A stretch of DNA of 64,000 bases from Roseivirga sp. (GCA_021404565.1 JAAWWF010000030.1:124001-188000), one strand, 5' to 3'; counted from the first letter of the stretch, positions 8,906 through 17,659 are shown. Numbers and translations are program-made. Notes: generated by a model not told the origin, from the sequence alone.

Positions 8906-9679
8906 TTATTCCGCCTTAAAATAAGGATTTAACAAGTTCTCTTTGTTGTACTCAAGGGGCTCTCCACCCTGATTAGTAACTTTACCACCTATCGATGCAA
9001 GTACAGCATGAGCTGCCGCTGTGTCCCATTCCATTGTGGGGGCAAACCTGGGGTACACATCCGCCAAACCTTCAGCAATTACCATGAACTTAAGAGAACT
9101 ACCCATGCTCACAATTTCAGGAGCTGTCAACTGATCAAGAAAGGCCTGCGTATCATCATTAAGATGAGACCTTGAAGCCACCACTTTTAATCCATGCCTA
9201 GACAAGTCAAGTTTTTCTCTCTGATCAAGTTTTGAAGTTGTTCCGGACACAGTCAGGGTGCCACCCAAACCAGCAATACCTGCATAGAGCTTATCCAGGA
9301 CAGGAGCATATACTACCCCAAGAATGGGTTCTCCCTTATGGACCAGCGCTATGTTAACAGTGAATTCACCATTCCTTTTGATGAACTCTTTGGTTCCGTC
9401 AAGCGGATCGACTACCCAAAGGTAGTCCCAACCTTTGCGCTCTTGATAGGGTATATCTCTGCCTTCTTCACTCAACACAGGAATTCCGGTGGGTTCTAAA
9501 AAAGACATGATCACATCGTGAGCTGCCTTATCTGCCTTAGTCAAAGGGGAATTATCTCCTTTTAGCTCTACCTCAAAATCATCGGAATTATATATCTCCA
9601 GAATCTGCTGCCCGGCAAGCAGACTCGCTTCTCTGGCAGTATCCAATAAAGATGAGAGTTTTTCTCTGTTCATCATCAA
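8906..9679 (-). CDS. cysQ: 3'(2'),5'-bisphosphate nucleotidase CysQ
   Basis: Inositol-monophosphatase-fold enzyme of 257 residues that removes the 3'-phosphate from PAP, the by-product of sulfotransfer, and from PAPS. Metal-binding motifs are visible: [12 protein letters not shown] near residue 90, and [11 protein letters not shown] near the C-terminus. It overlaps cysN by four bases and is the last of the four sulfate-activation genes. Its presence together with CysDNC, but without the reductases CysH, CysI or CysJ in the window, is what one would expect where PAPS is used for sulfotransfer (inference). Three consecutive Met codons leave the exact start uncertain by a few residues. Confidence 0.92.
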   Translation of the reverse strand: MMMNREKLSSLLDTAREASLLAGQQILEIYNSDDFEVELKGDNSPLTKADKAAHDVIMSFLEPTGIPVLSEEGRDIPYQERKGWDYLWVVDPLDGTKEFIKRNGEFTVNIALVHKGEPILGVVYAPVLDKLYAGIAGLGGTLTVSGTTSKLDQREKLDLSRHGLKVVASRSHLNDDTQAFLDQLTAPEIVSMGSSLKFMVIAEGLADVYPRFAPTMEWDTAAAHAVLASIGGKVTNQGGEPLEYNKENLLNPYFKAE

Positions 9680-10938
9680 ATGATCATTCCTGCTGCCACA
9701 GTTTCGTTGGTAGCATCATCTACTAAAATTACAGAGCCTGTTAACCTGTTTTTTCTGTAAGAGTCTTTCATCAATGGCTTGGTAGTTCGTACCGAAACCC
9801 TCAATATGTCATTCATCTTTATATCCAGATCTTCTTCGTTTCTATGAAGGGTATTGATATCCAGTTTATACTGAACCTTGTTAATCATGGCCTTCACTTC
9901 ATTGCTGGCATGCATTAAAGTAAACTTAGCTCTTGGCATAGGGCCTGTCTGGTTAAACCAGCAGAGCATGATGTCTACCTCCTGGCTTACGTCAGGTCTG
10001 TTGTGTGTCCGCACGATCATATCACCACGACCAAGATCGATATCATCTTCTAGGGTCATAGTAACTGACATAGGCGCGAAAGCCTCATCTATCTCTCCTG
10101 TCATCGTATGAATTGCCTGAATTTTGGAGGTAAAGCCAGACGGCAATACAGCCACTTCATCGCCCTTTTTAAACACTCCTCCGGCTACGCGACCAGCATA
10201 CCCTCGGAAATCGTGATACTCATCCTGCTTAGGACGAATTACGGTCTGAACCGGGAAACGGCAATCTATATGATTCTGGTCACTGGCAATGTGAATGTTT
10301 TCAAGCGTGTACAACAAGGTAGACCCCTGATACCAGCTCATTTTCTCAGACTTGTTCACAACGTTGTCTCCCTTCAGCGCGCTGATAGGGATGAACCTTA
10401 TATCATGTACATCAAGCTTAGCAGCAAATGACTCGTATTGCGCTTTAATTTTCTCAAAGACCTCCTCGCTGTAGTCTACCAAATCCATTTTATTGATACA
10501 CACGACAAGGTGTGGGATTTGCAATAAGGAAGCGATAAAGCTGTGCCTGCAGGTTTGCTCCACTACTCCATGTCGGGCATCAATCAGGATGAGCGCCAGG
10601 TTTGCGGTAGAAGCACCGGTAACCATGTTTCTGGTATACTGAATGTGTCCGGGAGTATCGGCAATGATAAACTTGCGCTTTGGAGTGGCAAAGTACCTGT
10701 AAGCCACATCAATGGTAATACCCTGCTCTCTTTCATCTCTCAAACCATCCGTCAGCAATGCCAGATCTGTATGATCTAAACCTCTTTTCTTACTTGAAGT
10801 CTCTACCTGGTCAAGCTGATCCTCGAAAATAGATTTACTATCATAGAGCAATCGTCCAATCAATGTACTCTTACCATCATCCACACTTCCTGCCGTGGTG
10901 AAACGCAGGAGTTCCATATCTAAATAAGTATTATCCAT
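9676..10938 (-). CDS. cysN: sulfate adenylyltransferase subunit 1 (GTPase) CysN
   Basis: Translation-factor-type GTPase of 420 residues. With CysD it drives the formation of adenosine 5'-phosphosulfate (APS) from ATP and sulfate by coupling it to GTP hydrolysis. The G1 loop GSVDDGKST spans residues 17-25; ADTPGH (G3) and CINKMDLVD (G4) follow. There is no C-terminal APS kinase fusion; that activity is carried by the separate cysC gene. The start overlaps the last base of cysD, which is typical of a coupled heterodimer pair. Length is normal for the CysN-only form. Confidence 0.96.
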   Translation of the reverse strand: MDNTYLDMELLRFTTAGSVDDGKSTLIGRLLYDSKSIFEDQLDQVETSSKKRGLDHTDLALLTDGLRDEREQGITIDVAYRYFATPKRKFIIADTPGHIQYTRNMVTGASTANLALILIDARHGVVEQTCRHSFIASLLQIPHLVVCINKMDLVDYSEEVFEKIKAQYESFAAKLDVHDIRFIPISALKGDNVVNKSEKMSWYQGSTLLYTLENIHIASDQNHIDCRFPVQTVIRPKQDEYHDFRGYAGRVAGGVFKKGDEVAVLPSGFTSKIQAIHTMTGEIDEAFAPMSVTMTLEDDIDLGRGDMIVRTHNRPDVSQEVDIMLCWFNQTGPMPRAKFTLMHASNEVKAMINKVQYKLDINTLHRNEEDLDIKMNDILRVSVRTTKPLMKDSYRKNRLTGSVILVDDATNETVAAGMII

Positions 10939-11843
10939 TAAAAGTAACCCTCCTTTTTACGGTCTTCCATTGATGTTTCTGAACGCTTGTCATCTGCTCT
11001 GTTACCTCTTTCAGTCTGTCGGGCAGCCGCTACTTCAGCTACAATTTTTTCAAGTGTATCAGCATCTGACTCATCACCACCTGTGATAGTAATATCACCC
11101 AGTGTTCGGAATCTGATTTTCTTGTTAACTATTTCTTCGCCCTCTCTCAGTTTGATAAATTCTGAGTTAGGCAACCAGGTACCTCCTCTTCTGATCACAT
11201 CTCTGTTATGAGCGATGTAAAGAGAGGGAATAGCAATATTCTCTGAAAGAATGTATTGCCATACATCCATCTCTGTCCAGTTACTAATAGGGAACACGCG
11301 AAAATGCTCTCCGAAATTCTTTTTACCATTGAAGATATTCCAAAGCTCAGGTCGCTGATTTTTAGGGTCCCACTGGCCAAAGTCATCGCGATGAGAAAAG
11401 AATCTCTCCTTTGCTCTTGCTTTTTCTTCATCTCTACGGGCGCCTCCCATCAAAGCATCAAACCCATTTTCTTCAATAGCATCGAGCAGGGTGGTAATCT
11501 GAAGCCAGTTTCTGGACGCATCTTTGCCTGTTTCTTCCCTCACTCTTCCTTTGTCGATAGACTCTTGTACCAAAGGAACTACCAACTCTGCCCCAATCTC
11601 CTTAGCCAGATCATTTCTGAAAGCTATGGTTTCGGGAAAGTTGTGGCCTGTATCAATATGTACAAGAGGAAACGGAATCCTTGCAGGCCAAAATGCTTTT
11701 CTGGCCAGATGGGTTACAACAATCGAGTCTTTGCCTCCGGAAAAAAGAATTCCTGGCTTCTCGAATTGTGCGAAAACTTCACGAATCACATAAATAGCTT
11801 CTGATTCAAGCTCTTTTAGGTGAGTCAAATTATACTTCGACAT
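10938..11843 (-). CDS. cysD: sulfate adenylyltransferase subunit 2 CysD
   Basis: ATP-sulfurylase catalytic subunit of 301 residues that adenylates sulfate. The PP-loop motif FSGGKDSIVV lies near residues 34-43, and family segments HIDTGHNFPET and SNWTEMDVWQYI are present. The C-terminal tail (KRSETSMEDRKKEGYF) is the standard CysD ending. It overlaps the 3' end of cysC by 14 bases and abuts cysN, so CysC, CysD and CysN should be made together. Length matches E. coli CysD (302). Confidence 0.96.
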   Translation of the reverse strand: MSKYNLTHLKELESEAIYVIREVFAQFEKPGILFSGGKDSIVVTHLARKAFWPARIPFPLVHIDTGHNFPETIAFRNDLAKEIGAELVVPLVQESIDKGRVREETGKDASRNWLQITTLLDAIEENGFDALMGGARRDEEKARAKERFFSHRDDFGQWDPKNQRPELWNIFNGKKNFGEHFRVFPISNWTEMDVWQYILSENIAIPSLYIAHNRDVIRRGGTWLPNSEFIKLREGEEIVNKKIRFRTLGDITITGGDESDADTLEKIVAEVAAARQTERGNRADDKRSETSMEDRKKEGYF

Positions 11844-12684
11844 TCGTTTCTACACTAATTTTTGGTTCAACATAATCCAGCAGATTTGATAGAAGGATCT
11901 TTGCATCTACCTCTGCTGTCTTTAAAACAATATCTGCCTTTTCAGGCTTTTCGAAGGGTGAATCTATTCCTGTAAAATTCTTGATCTTACCCTCACGGGC
12001 CTTTTTATAAAGGCCTTTTACGTCCCGCTGCTCACACACCTCAAGTGGACAATCCACAAACACTTCAACAAAATTCTCGTCCCCCACCAATTGCCTTACC
12101 TGTTCCCGGTCTCTGGCAAAGGGAGATACAAAGGCAGAAAGCACTATTACTCCTGAATCGAGAAATAATCTGGAAACCTCTCCGATCCTGCGAATATTCT
12201 CCATTCTGTCTTCCTCAGTAAAAGCCAGATCATTGCAGAGACCATGGCGGATATTGTCACCATCAAGAATATATGTCTTATAACCAGTTGCGTGCAGCTC
12301 TGATTCAAGCAGGTTTGCCATGGTTGATTTACCTGAGCCTGAAAGGCCGGTAAACCATATTAAAAGTGGCTTTTGTCTTAGCAGAGACTGCCTTTTACCA
12401 CTATCAATTTTAAAATTCTGATGGATGATATTTTCTGACACTTTTTCTGCCCTTTCTTGTCTGTTTTTTCTTTCTTTTCTGCGATCGAGCCCAAAGTTAA
12501 TCTTATACCAAATCCGTTCATGGAAATAATACAGAATCATTTTTGTAACAACCTCCGCTGCTCCAATCTTGAAACCTGTGGTTATATCACCTGAAATTAC
12601 CCAGGCAAGGATCATGGTATCAATAGTTCCAACAACCCGCCAGGTAATCGTTTTTGCAAGATGTCTTACTCTACTATCGGCCAT
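11830..12684 (-). CDS. cysC: APS kinase CysC with N-terminal DUF2061 membrane domain
   Basis: The C-terminal part (from about residue 105) is adenylylsulfate kinase, which phosphorylates APS to PAPS. Walker A GLSGSGKST spans residues 113-121, followed by DGDNIRHGLCNDL and FVDCPLEVCEQRDVKGLY. The first 65 residues form a separate DUF2061-like domain (RHLAKTITWRVVGTIDT, then a hydrophobic hairpin and YYFHERIWYKINFG), which would tether the kinase to the inner membrane. A basic linker (about 66-100) joins them. At 284 residues it is longer than free CysC (about 200). It is the first gene of the nine-gene operon, only 56 bases from the divergent ccmB start. Confidence 0.93.
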   Translation of the reverse strand: MADSRVRHLAKTITWRVVGTIDTMILAWVISGDITTGFKIGAAEVVTKMILYYFHERIWYKINFGLDRRKERKNRQERAEKVSENIIHQNFKIDSGKRQSLLRQKPLLIWFTGLSGSGKSTMANLLESELHATGYKTYILDGDNIRHGLCNDLAFTEEDRMENIRRIGEVSRLFLDSGVIVLSAFVSPFARDREQVRQLVGDENFVEVFVDCPLEVCEQRDVKGLYKKAREGKIKNFTGIDSPFEKPEKADIVLKTAEVDAKILLSNLLDYVEPKISVETNVEV

Positions 12685-12723
12685 TTAGCGCTCTGTTTCT
12701 TAAAAGGTTACAAACCTAGTACA

Positions 12724-12731
12724 TATCTTTG
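12724..12731 (+). promoter_or_regulatory. candidate -7 promoter box before ccmB
   Basis: TATCTTTG matches TAnnTTTG and is followed by C, as at other boxes in the window. No clear -33 TTTG is seen at the usual distance. If used, transcription would start within about three bases of the ccmB ATG at 12741, giving a nearly leaderless message. Confidence 0.4.
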
Positions 12732-12740
12732 CTTTCTTAA

Positions 12741-13424
12741 ATGGAAAAGGCTCAAATTTTCGAATTAATAAAAAAAGAGGTTCTGACCGAATGGCGTCAG
12801 CGCTATGCCATCAATGGAATGCTACTCTATCTTATAAGCACAATCTTTGTGTGCTATATGAGCTTTAACCTGAAAGCAGGTGTAATAGATAACATTACAT
12901 GGAATGCGCTTTTCTGGATTATCATCCTCTTTACCAGTGTTAATACCGTGGCTAAGAGTTTTATCCAGGAATCTCAGGGCCGTCAGCTTTATTTTTACTC
13001 CATTGCCAGCCCGGAAGCCATCATCCTTTCCAAAGTAATCTATAACACTACGCTCTCGGTACTTTTAGCCCTACTTGGTTTTGTATTTTATGGTCTGGTA
13101 ATGTCAGGAGGTGTATGGAACATTGAAGGCATGGACTATGGATATTTCCTGTTGGCCATAATTTTAGGCTCAATGGGTTTTGCCAGTTGCCTTACCATGG
13201 TATCGGCCATAGCCTCTAAAGCTCAAAACAGCACCTCGCTCATGGCTATCCTGAGTTTTCCGGTAATCATTCCTCTCATTCTCGTAGTGATTAAACTTTC
13301 CAAAAATGCTATGGATGGTCTCGACCGGGCCTCAAGCACCGATGAGATCATCACACTTCTGGCCATTAACACCATAACCCTGGCCGTTTCTTACATTTTA
13401 TTCCCCTACCTCTGGCGAAGCTAG
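12741..13424 (+). CDS. ccmB: haem exporter membrane subunit CcmB
   Basis: Integral membrane protein of 227 residues with six predicted helices. It is the permease partner of the CcmA ATPase in cytochrome c maturation System I. The N-terminal ELIKKEVLTEWRQRYAINGM and the conserved FTSVNTVAKSFIQESQGRQ are typical of the family. ccmA is not in this window, so the ABC partner must be encoded elsewhere. It is divergent from the sulfate/polysaccharide operon and heads a run of five ccm genes in the usual order B, C, D, E, F. Confidence 0.92.
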   Translation: MEKAQIFELIKKEVLTEWRQRYAINGMLLYLISTIFVCYMSFNLKAGVIDNITWNALFWIIILFTSVNTVAKSFIQESQGRQLYFYSIASPEAIILSKVIYNTTLSVLLALLGFVFYGLVMSGGVWNIEGMDYGYFLLAIILGSMGFASCLTMVSAIASKAQNSTSLMAILSFPVIIPLILVVIKLSKNAMDGLDRASSTDEIITLLAINTITLAVSYILFPYLWRS

Positions 13425-13474
13425 GCATCTTATTTTTAGAGGCTTACTAATTAGATTAATTGCACTTTGGTTAA

Positions 13475-13578
13475 TAATTTTGCGGCCAGGAGGTTTGGCA
13501 ACGGGTCCGTGAAACCGTTTACTTAATAACCAGCTTAAAAGGTGGTTTAAAAACGGAGGTCCCACAAAGGCGAATGAC
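13475..13578 (+). promoter_or_regulatory. candidate promoter and structured leader before ccmC
   Basis: A TAATTTTG box (13475-13482) is followed by a G/C-rich stretch unlike the surrounding A/T-rich spacers. Possible stems are GGTTT/AAACC, CCGTTT/AAACGG, and AACCA/TGGTT nested inside the second. This could be a folded 5' leader. I do not recognise a named riboswitch class, and the -33 element is weak. Confidence 0.35.
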
Positions 13579-14241
13579 ATGAAGAAAAACTGGTGGAAAA
13601 TATTAGCCGTAGCGCTTCTGATCTTTACAATCATTGCGGGGCTCCTCTCAGATGTACCCAGACTGGCCATTCTTAACGAAACCATTCGCAACCAACACTT
13701 TCATGTCACCATGTGGTTTGGTATGATCATTTTGTTGACAGGCTCACTGGTATATGCTGTTAAACACCTCCGAACCGGAAATATTGACTTTGACGACAAG
13801 TCGGTAGAGCTGGCTAATGCGGGTATTTTATTTGGTGTACTGGGTCTGCTTACCGGCATGCTTTGGGCCAAATACGCCTGGGGCGAATGGTGGAGTGGCG
13901 ACCCTAAACAAAATGCTGCTGCTATCTGTATGTTGATTTATTTTGCCTACCTGGTGCTCAGAAACTCCATGGAAGATGAGCAGCAAAGAGGCAGGGTGAG
14001 TGGTGTATATAATGTATTTGCCTATGCCGCGATGATCCCGCTACTCTTTATTCTACCAAGAATGACAGACTCACTCCACCCGGGAAATGGTGGTAATCCG
14101 GGATTTAACTTTTACGATCTGGACAGCAAGCTCAGAATGGTTTTCTATCCTGCCGTTATTGGATGGACCCTTTTAGGCGTTTGGCTTTCTGAGCTGAGAT
14201 TAAGAACAAAAAGAATTACCAGAGCACTTGAAGACAATTGA
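13579..14241 (+). CDS. ccmC: cytochrome c assembly protein CcmC/CcsA
   Basis: Haem-handling membrane protein of 220 residues with six predicted helices. The tryptophan-rich haem loop is WGEWWSGDPKQNAA near residues 100-113, the short-form WWxxDP motif of the CcmC branch. In System I, CcmC presents haem to CcmE. A conserved His lies before the third helix in VTMWFGMIILLTG and neighbours. It is separated from ccmB by 154 bases that hold a promoter-like box, so it may have its own start of transcription. The TGA stop is one base from the ccmD ATG. Confidence 0.9.
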   Translation: MKKNWWKILAVALLIFTIIAGLLSDVPRLAILNETIRNQHFHVTMWFGMIILLTGSLVYAVKHLRTGNIDFDDKSVELANAGILFGVLGLLTGMLWAKYAWGEWWSGDPKQNAAAICMLIYFAYLVLRNSMEDEQQRGRVSGVYNVFAYAAMIPLLFILPRMTDSLHPGNGGNPGFNFYDLDSKLRMVFYPAVIGWTLLGVWLSELRLRTKRITRALEDN

Positions 14242-14242
14242 T

Positions 14243-14524
14243 ATGAAGAAGTACCTCATAGTAGCATTATTATTCATGGGCCTGAATGCTGTAGCACAGG
14301 ACACAGATGAGCTTAAGGCAGGCGAAAAATACGAAATCACTGAAGCCGACTATGCAAATAACACGGTAGAAATGGCAGATGTGATGCGCTCTAACGGAAA
14401 GATTTACGTGGTGGTGGGAGTCATCCTTATTATTTTTCTGGGGATCGTTTTCTATATGGTCAAAGTCGACCGTAAGCTTTCCAAAATAGAGGGGGAGGTT
14501 TTTAAGGAAAAGGTTAATTCTTAG
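14243..14524 (+). CDS. ccmD: CcmD-family small membrane protein
   Basis: A 93-residue protein with a signal peptide (MKKYLIVALLFMGLNAVA, then QDTDEL) and one membrane helix (residues about 58-78) ending in YMVKVDRKLSKIEGEV. Just before the helix is the family core ADVMRSNGKIYVVVGVIL. CcmD-type proteins hold CcmC and CcmE together during haem transfer. The ATG at 14243 is preferred over an in-frame TTG at 14228 because it gives a clean signal peptide and starts one base after the ccmC stop. E. coli CcmD lacks the signal peptide; this longer form is the Bacteroidota type. Confidence 0.82.
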   Translation: MKKYLIVALLFMGLNAVAQDTDELKAGEKYEITEADYANNTVEMADVMRSNGKIYVVVGVILIIFLGIVFYMVKVDRKLSKIEGEVFKEKVNS

Positions 14525-14536
14525 ACGTTTGTGTCG

Positions 14537-14642
14537 TAATTTTGCGCAGCCAAACGAAAAACTGCGTTCAGGCACAGCAAAGGTTGGTGATGGGTGAAGC
14601 CCATCAGATTTACAAGGTCATTTTTTTCTAAACAGTAGAAGT
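14537..14642 (+). promoter_or_regulatory. candidate promoter and hairpin leader before ccmE
   Basis: TAATTTTG (14537-14544) matches TAnnTTTG and is followed by CGCAGCC, similar to the box before ccmC. Downstream a perfect 7-base hairpin TGATGGG / CCCATCA (14588-14606, loop TGAAG) lies 36 bases before the ccmE ATG. The role of the hairpin is unknown. The -33 element is not obvious. Confidence 0.35.
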
Positions 14643-15041
14643 ATGAAAAAATCGAGCATTATCAGTTTAATAGTTATTGCGGTAGCCGTGACTGTTATTA
14701 TCTCCACCTCAGCAGACGCCAGTGCCTACCTCAGCTTTGATGAGGCCTATGAGCTGGCCGAAAATGGCAAATCCAACAAAATTCACGTAGTAGGACAACT
14801 GAAAAAAGACGCAAACGGCAAACCGACAGGCATCTTTGCCGGCCCCAATAAGCTCTCTGTTTCTTTTGTATTGGTAGATAATAACATGAAGGAACAGACA
14901 GTTTATTACAATGAGCCTATGCCAGCCGACCTTCTCAGATCTGAACAAGTAGTGGTTGTGGGAAATTATCAGAACGATCGCTTCATTGCAGATCGGATAG
15001 TACTCAAATGCCCTTCCAAATACGAAGAAACTGAGCTGTAA
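14643..15041 (+). CDS. ccmE: periplasmic haem chaperone CcmE, Cys-type variant
   Basis: Haem carrier of 132 residues: an N-terminal membrane anchor (residues about 5-22) and an OB-fold domain (IHVVGQL at about 47, VSFVLVDNN, QVVVVGNYQNDRFIADRI). In classical CcmE haem is bound covalently by a His in a His-x3-Tyr motif. Here the matching place reads KCPSKYEE, so C123-x3-Y127 replaces it. Cys-type CcmE is known from archaea and some deltaproteobacteria. The gene lies between ccmD and ccmF in the expected order. No ccmH is seen in the window. Confidence 0.9.
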   Translation: MKKSSIISLIVIAVAVTVIISTSADASAYLSFDEAYELAENGKSNKIHVVGQLKKDANGKPTGIFAGPNKLSVSFVLVDNNMKEQTVYYNEPMPADLLRSEQVVVVGNYQNDRFIADRIVLKCPSKYEETEL

Positions 15042-15078
15042 TTACGGACCACCTTTCCGCTTTATCTGAGCAAAGCCT

Positions 15079-17613
15079 ATGATTCACCAAAGCCTGGGAG
15101 ATATTGGACACCTCCTGATTATCATCTCTTTTGTTACTTCAATCGTAGCAGCTTTTGCCTACTTCAAGGCTACTGTCAATAAGGAAATAGGCCAGGATCC
15201 CTGGATCAGATTTGCCCGATTGACCTTTATCATTCATGGACTGGCTGTGATTGGTGTGGTATCGGTGCTGTTCACAATCATTTACAATAACTATTTCGAG
15301 TATCATTATGCCTGGAGTCACTCATCTGTGAATCTGGCTACAGAATACATGATAGCCTCTTTCTGGGAAGGCCAGGAAGGCAGCTTTATGGTTTGGGCTC
15401 TCTGGCAGGCTCTTCTGGGTTTTGTAATAATTAAGACCAATAAGAAATGGGAAGCTCCGGTAATGACAGTTTTTGCTTTCGTTCAGGCCTTTCTTGCCTC
15501 CATGATCCTTGGAGTAGTATTTGGCGATGTCAAGCTGGGTAGCTCACCCTTTCTACTGTTGAGAGACGTGCTCAATGATCCTGTTTTCCTGATCAACCCC
15601 AATTATGTGCCCGATGACGGTACCGGCCTTAACCCGGTGCTTCAGAACTACTGGATGGTCATCCACCCTCCCACCCTGTTCTTAGGCTTCGCTACAACAC
15701 TGGTTCCCTTCTCTTATGCTATTGCAGGACTCTGGACTGGTAAGTATAAAGAATGGATCAGACCCGCCTTGCCATGGGCTATTTTCTCAGCGCTGACCCT
15801 GGGCGTAGGAATATTGATGGGAGGTTACTGGGCTTATGAAACCCTGAACTTCGGAGGCTACTGGAACTGGGACCCGGTAGAAAATGCTGTGTATGTACCC
15901 TGGTTGGTACTGGTAGCTGCCATACACACCATGATCACCTTTAAAAAGAGCGCAACTGCCTTAAAGACATCAATTGTACTGGTGATTGCCACCTTTATAC
16001 TGATTCTCTATTCAACGTTCCTTACACGTAGTGGAATTCTGGCCAACGCTTCGGTGCACACCTTTACAGATTTAGGACTTTCCGGTCAGCTATTGATCTA
16101 CTTACTTTTCTTCCTCGTTGCATCGATTTTCTTTGCCGTCAGGGCGTGGGGTAAGATTCCAAGTTCGGAAAAAGAAGCTTCAACCTATTCACGGGAGTTC
16201 TGGATCTTCATAGGAGCACTCACGCTTTGCTTAATGGCATTTCAGGTGATTATACCTACCTCTATACCAGTATTTAACAAAATAATTGAGCTCTTCGGCA
16301 AAGTTTCAAACATAGCACCACCAGCAGATCAAATTGAGTATTACTCCAAATTCCAGGTATGGTTTGCTATCGCACTAGCTATACTGTCAGGAACCGGGCA
16401 GTTCTTTTTCTGGAACAAGATGGACAAAAAGGAATTTGCCAATGCCATCGCCATACCTCTCATCATTGCTCTGCTTATATCAGCCATCATATTTATAGTA
16501 GCCAAAATATTCAACCCACTTTATATCCTGATACTAATAGCAGGAATCTATTCCATTGTTGCCAATGCCACTATCCTGACCAAGCTTTTTAAATCTAAGA
16601 GCTACAAACTGGCAGGTGGTTCGGTAGCGCATATAGGTATCGCCCTGATGCTGGTGGGAATCATGTTTTCAGAGGGTTATTCAAGGCATATCTCGCTCAA
16701 CACCCTCACCGTTAGCTTGGCGTGGACTGATGAAAGGAATTCTACCAGTCTGCCACTCTTTCTGAACGAGCCATCGCAAATGGATAATTATGAAATAACC
16801 TATCGCAAAGAACTCATAGAAGCAACCGACCTACCAGAGCTGATTAAGAAATCTTATGTAGAAGATACAGATGACCCTTATTACAAAGTTGCGAGACAAC
16901 CTATTGTAATTGAAGGCAAAACCTGGGCCCAGCCAGGGGACACACTCTACTCTCAAAACCCTGAAAACACCTACTATCAGATAGATTTTAAGCACAGAGT
17001 AACCGGCAAGGCTTTCTCATTGTTTCCACGAATTCAGATCAATAAGCAGATGGGAGACATGGCCTCACCGGATATAAAGAAGCTCTGGAACCGTGACATT
17101 TACACTCACGTATCTGCTGTTCCTTTCTTTGACGAAGAAGTAGAATGGAGCGAGAAAGTAATGGAAGAGGTGAGAAAAGGCGATAGGTTCTTTGTGAACG
17201 ACTACGTAGCCACCTTTGAAGGACTACAGCGTGTAGAAAATGTCAGTTTCACCGACCTAAGAGAAGACGAGGTTGCCGTGAAAGCTAACATCACAATACT
17301 GGCCGAAGATGGAGAGAAGTACCTCGCCCAGCCCCTGTATGTTATCAAAAGAGATGGCCGTGTTGCCAATCCACCGGATGTGGTAAAGGAAGTAGCATCC
17401 AGATTGACCCTGGAAAGTATCAATCCGGATTCGGGATCCGTAACTCTGGGTGTCAATACTACTCAAAAGGACTATATCATTGTAGAGTCAATCGAAAAGC
17501 CTCATATCAATGTATTATGGATCGGAACATTGATCATGACCCTTGGCTTTATCATAGCCATACGCAGAAGGTATATTGAATTCCAAATGATGAGAGACAA
17601 GGGCGTAGAATAG
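15079..17613 (+). CDS. ccmF: cytochrome c haem lyase CcmF
   Basis: Large membrane protein of 844 residues that attaches haem to apocytochrome c in System I. It has the CcmF layout: many helices, the haem-binding loop GGYWNWDPVENAVYVPW near residues 258-274, and conserved HPPTLFLGF near residue 195. The region from about residue 545 to 815 is a large extracytoplasmic domain before the last helix, longer than in E. coli CcmF (647 residues), as is common in Bacteroidota. It starts 37 bases after ccmE and is the last recognisable ccm gene here. Confidence 0.92.
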   Translation: MIHQSLGDIGHLLIIISFVTSIVAAFAYFKATVNKEIGQDPWIRFARLTFIIHGLAVIGVVSVLFTIIYNNYFEYHYAWSHSSVNLATEYMIASFWEGQEGSFMVWALWQALLGFVIIKTNKKWEAPVMTVFAFVQAFLASMILGVVFGDVKLGSSPFLLLRDVLNDPVFLINPNYVPDDGTGLNPVLQNYWMVIHPPTLFLGFATTLVPFSYAIAGLWTGKYKEWIRPALPWAIFSALTLGVGILMGGYWAYETLNFGGYWNWDPVENAVYVPWLVLVAAIHTMITFKKSATALKTSIVLVIATFILILYSTFLTRSGILANASVHTFTDLGLSGQLLIYLLFFLVASIFFAVRAWGKIPSSEKEASTYSREFWIFIGALTLCLMAFQVIIPTSIPVFNKIIELFGKVSNIAPPADQIEYYSKFQVWFAIALAILSGTGQFFFWNKMDKKEFANAIAIPLIIALLISAIIFIVAKIFNPLYILILIAGIYSIVANATILTKLFKSKSYKLAGGSVAHIGIALMLVGIMFSEGYSRHISLNTLTVSLAWTDERNSTSLPLFLNEPSQMDNYEITYRKELIEATDLPELIKKSYVEDTDDPYYKVARQPIVIEGKTWAQPGDTLYSQNPENTYYQIDFKHRVTGKAFSLFPRIQINKQMGDMASPDIKKLWNRDIYTHVSAVPFFDEEVEWSEKVMEEVRKGDRFFVNDYVATFEGLQRVENVSFTDLREDEVAVKANITILAEDGEKYLAQPLYVIKRDGRVANPPDVVKEVASRLTLESINPDSGSVTLGVNTTQKDYIIVESIEKPHINVLWIGTLIMTLGFIIAIRRRYIEFQMMRDKGVE

Positions 17614-17659
17614 AGTCCTTTATCAAAACTCCGTTTTCTTCACATCTAAAATTGGCTAA

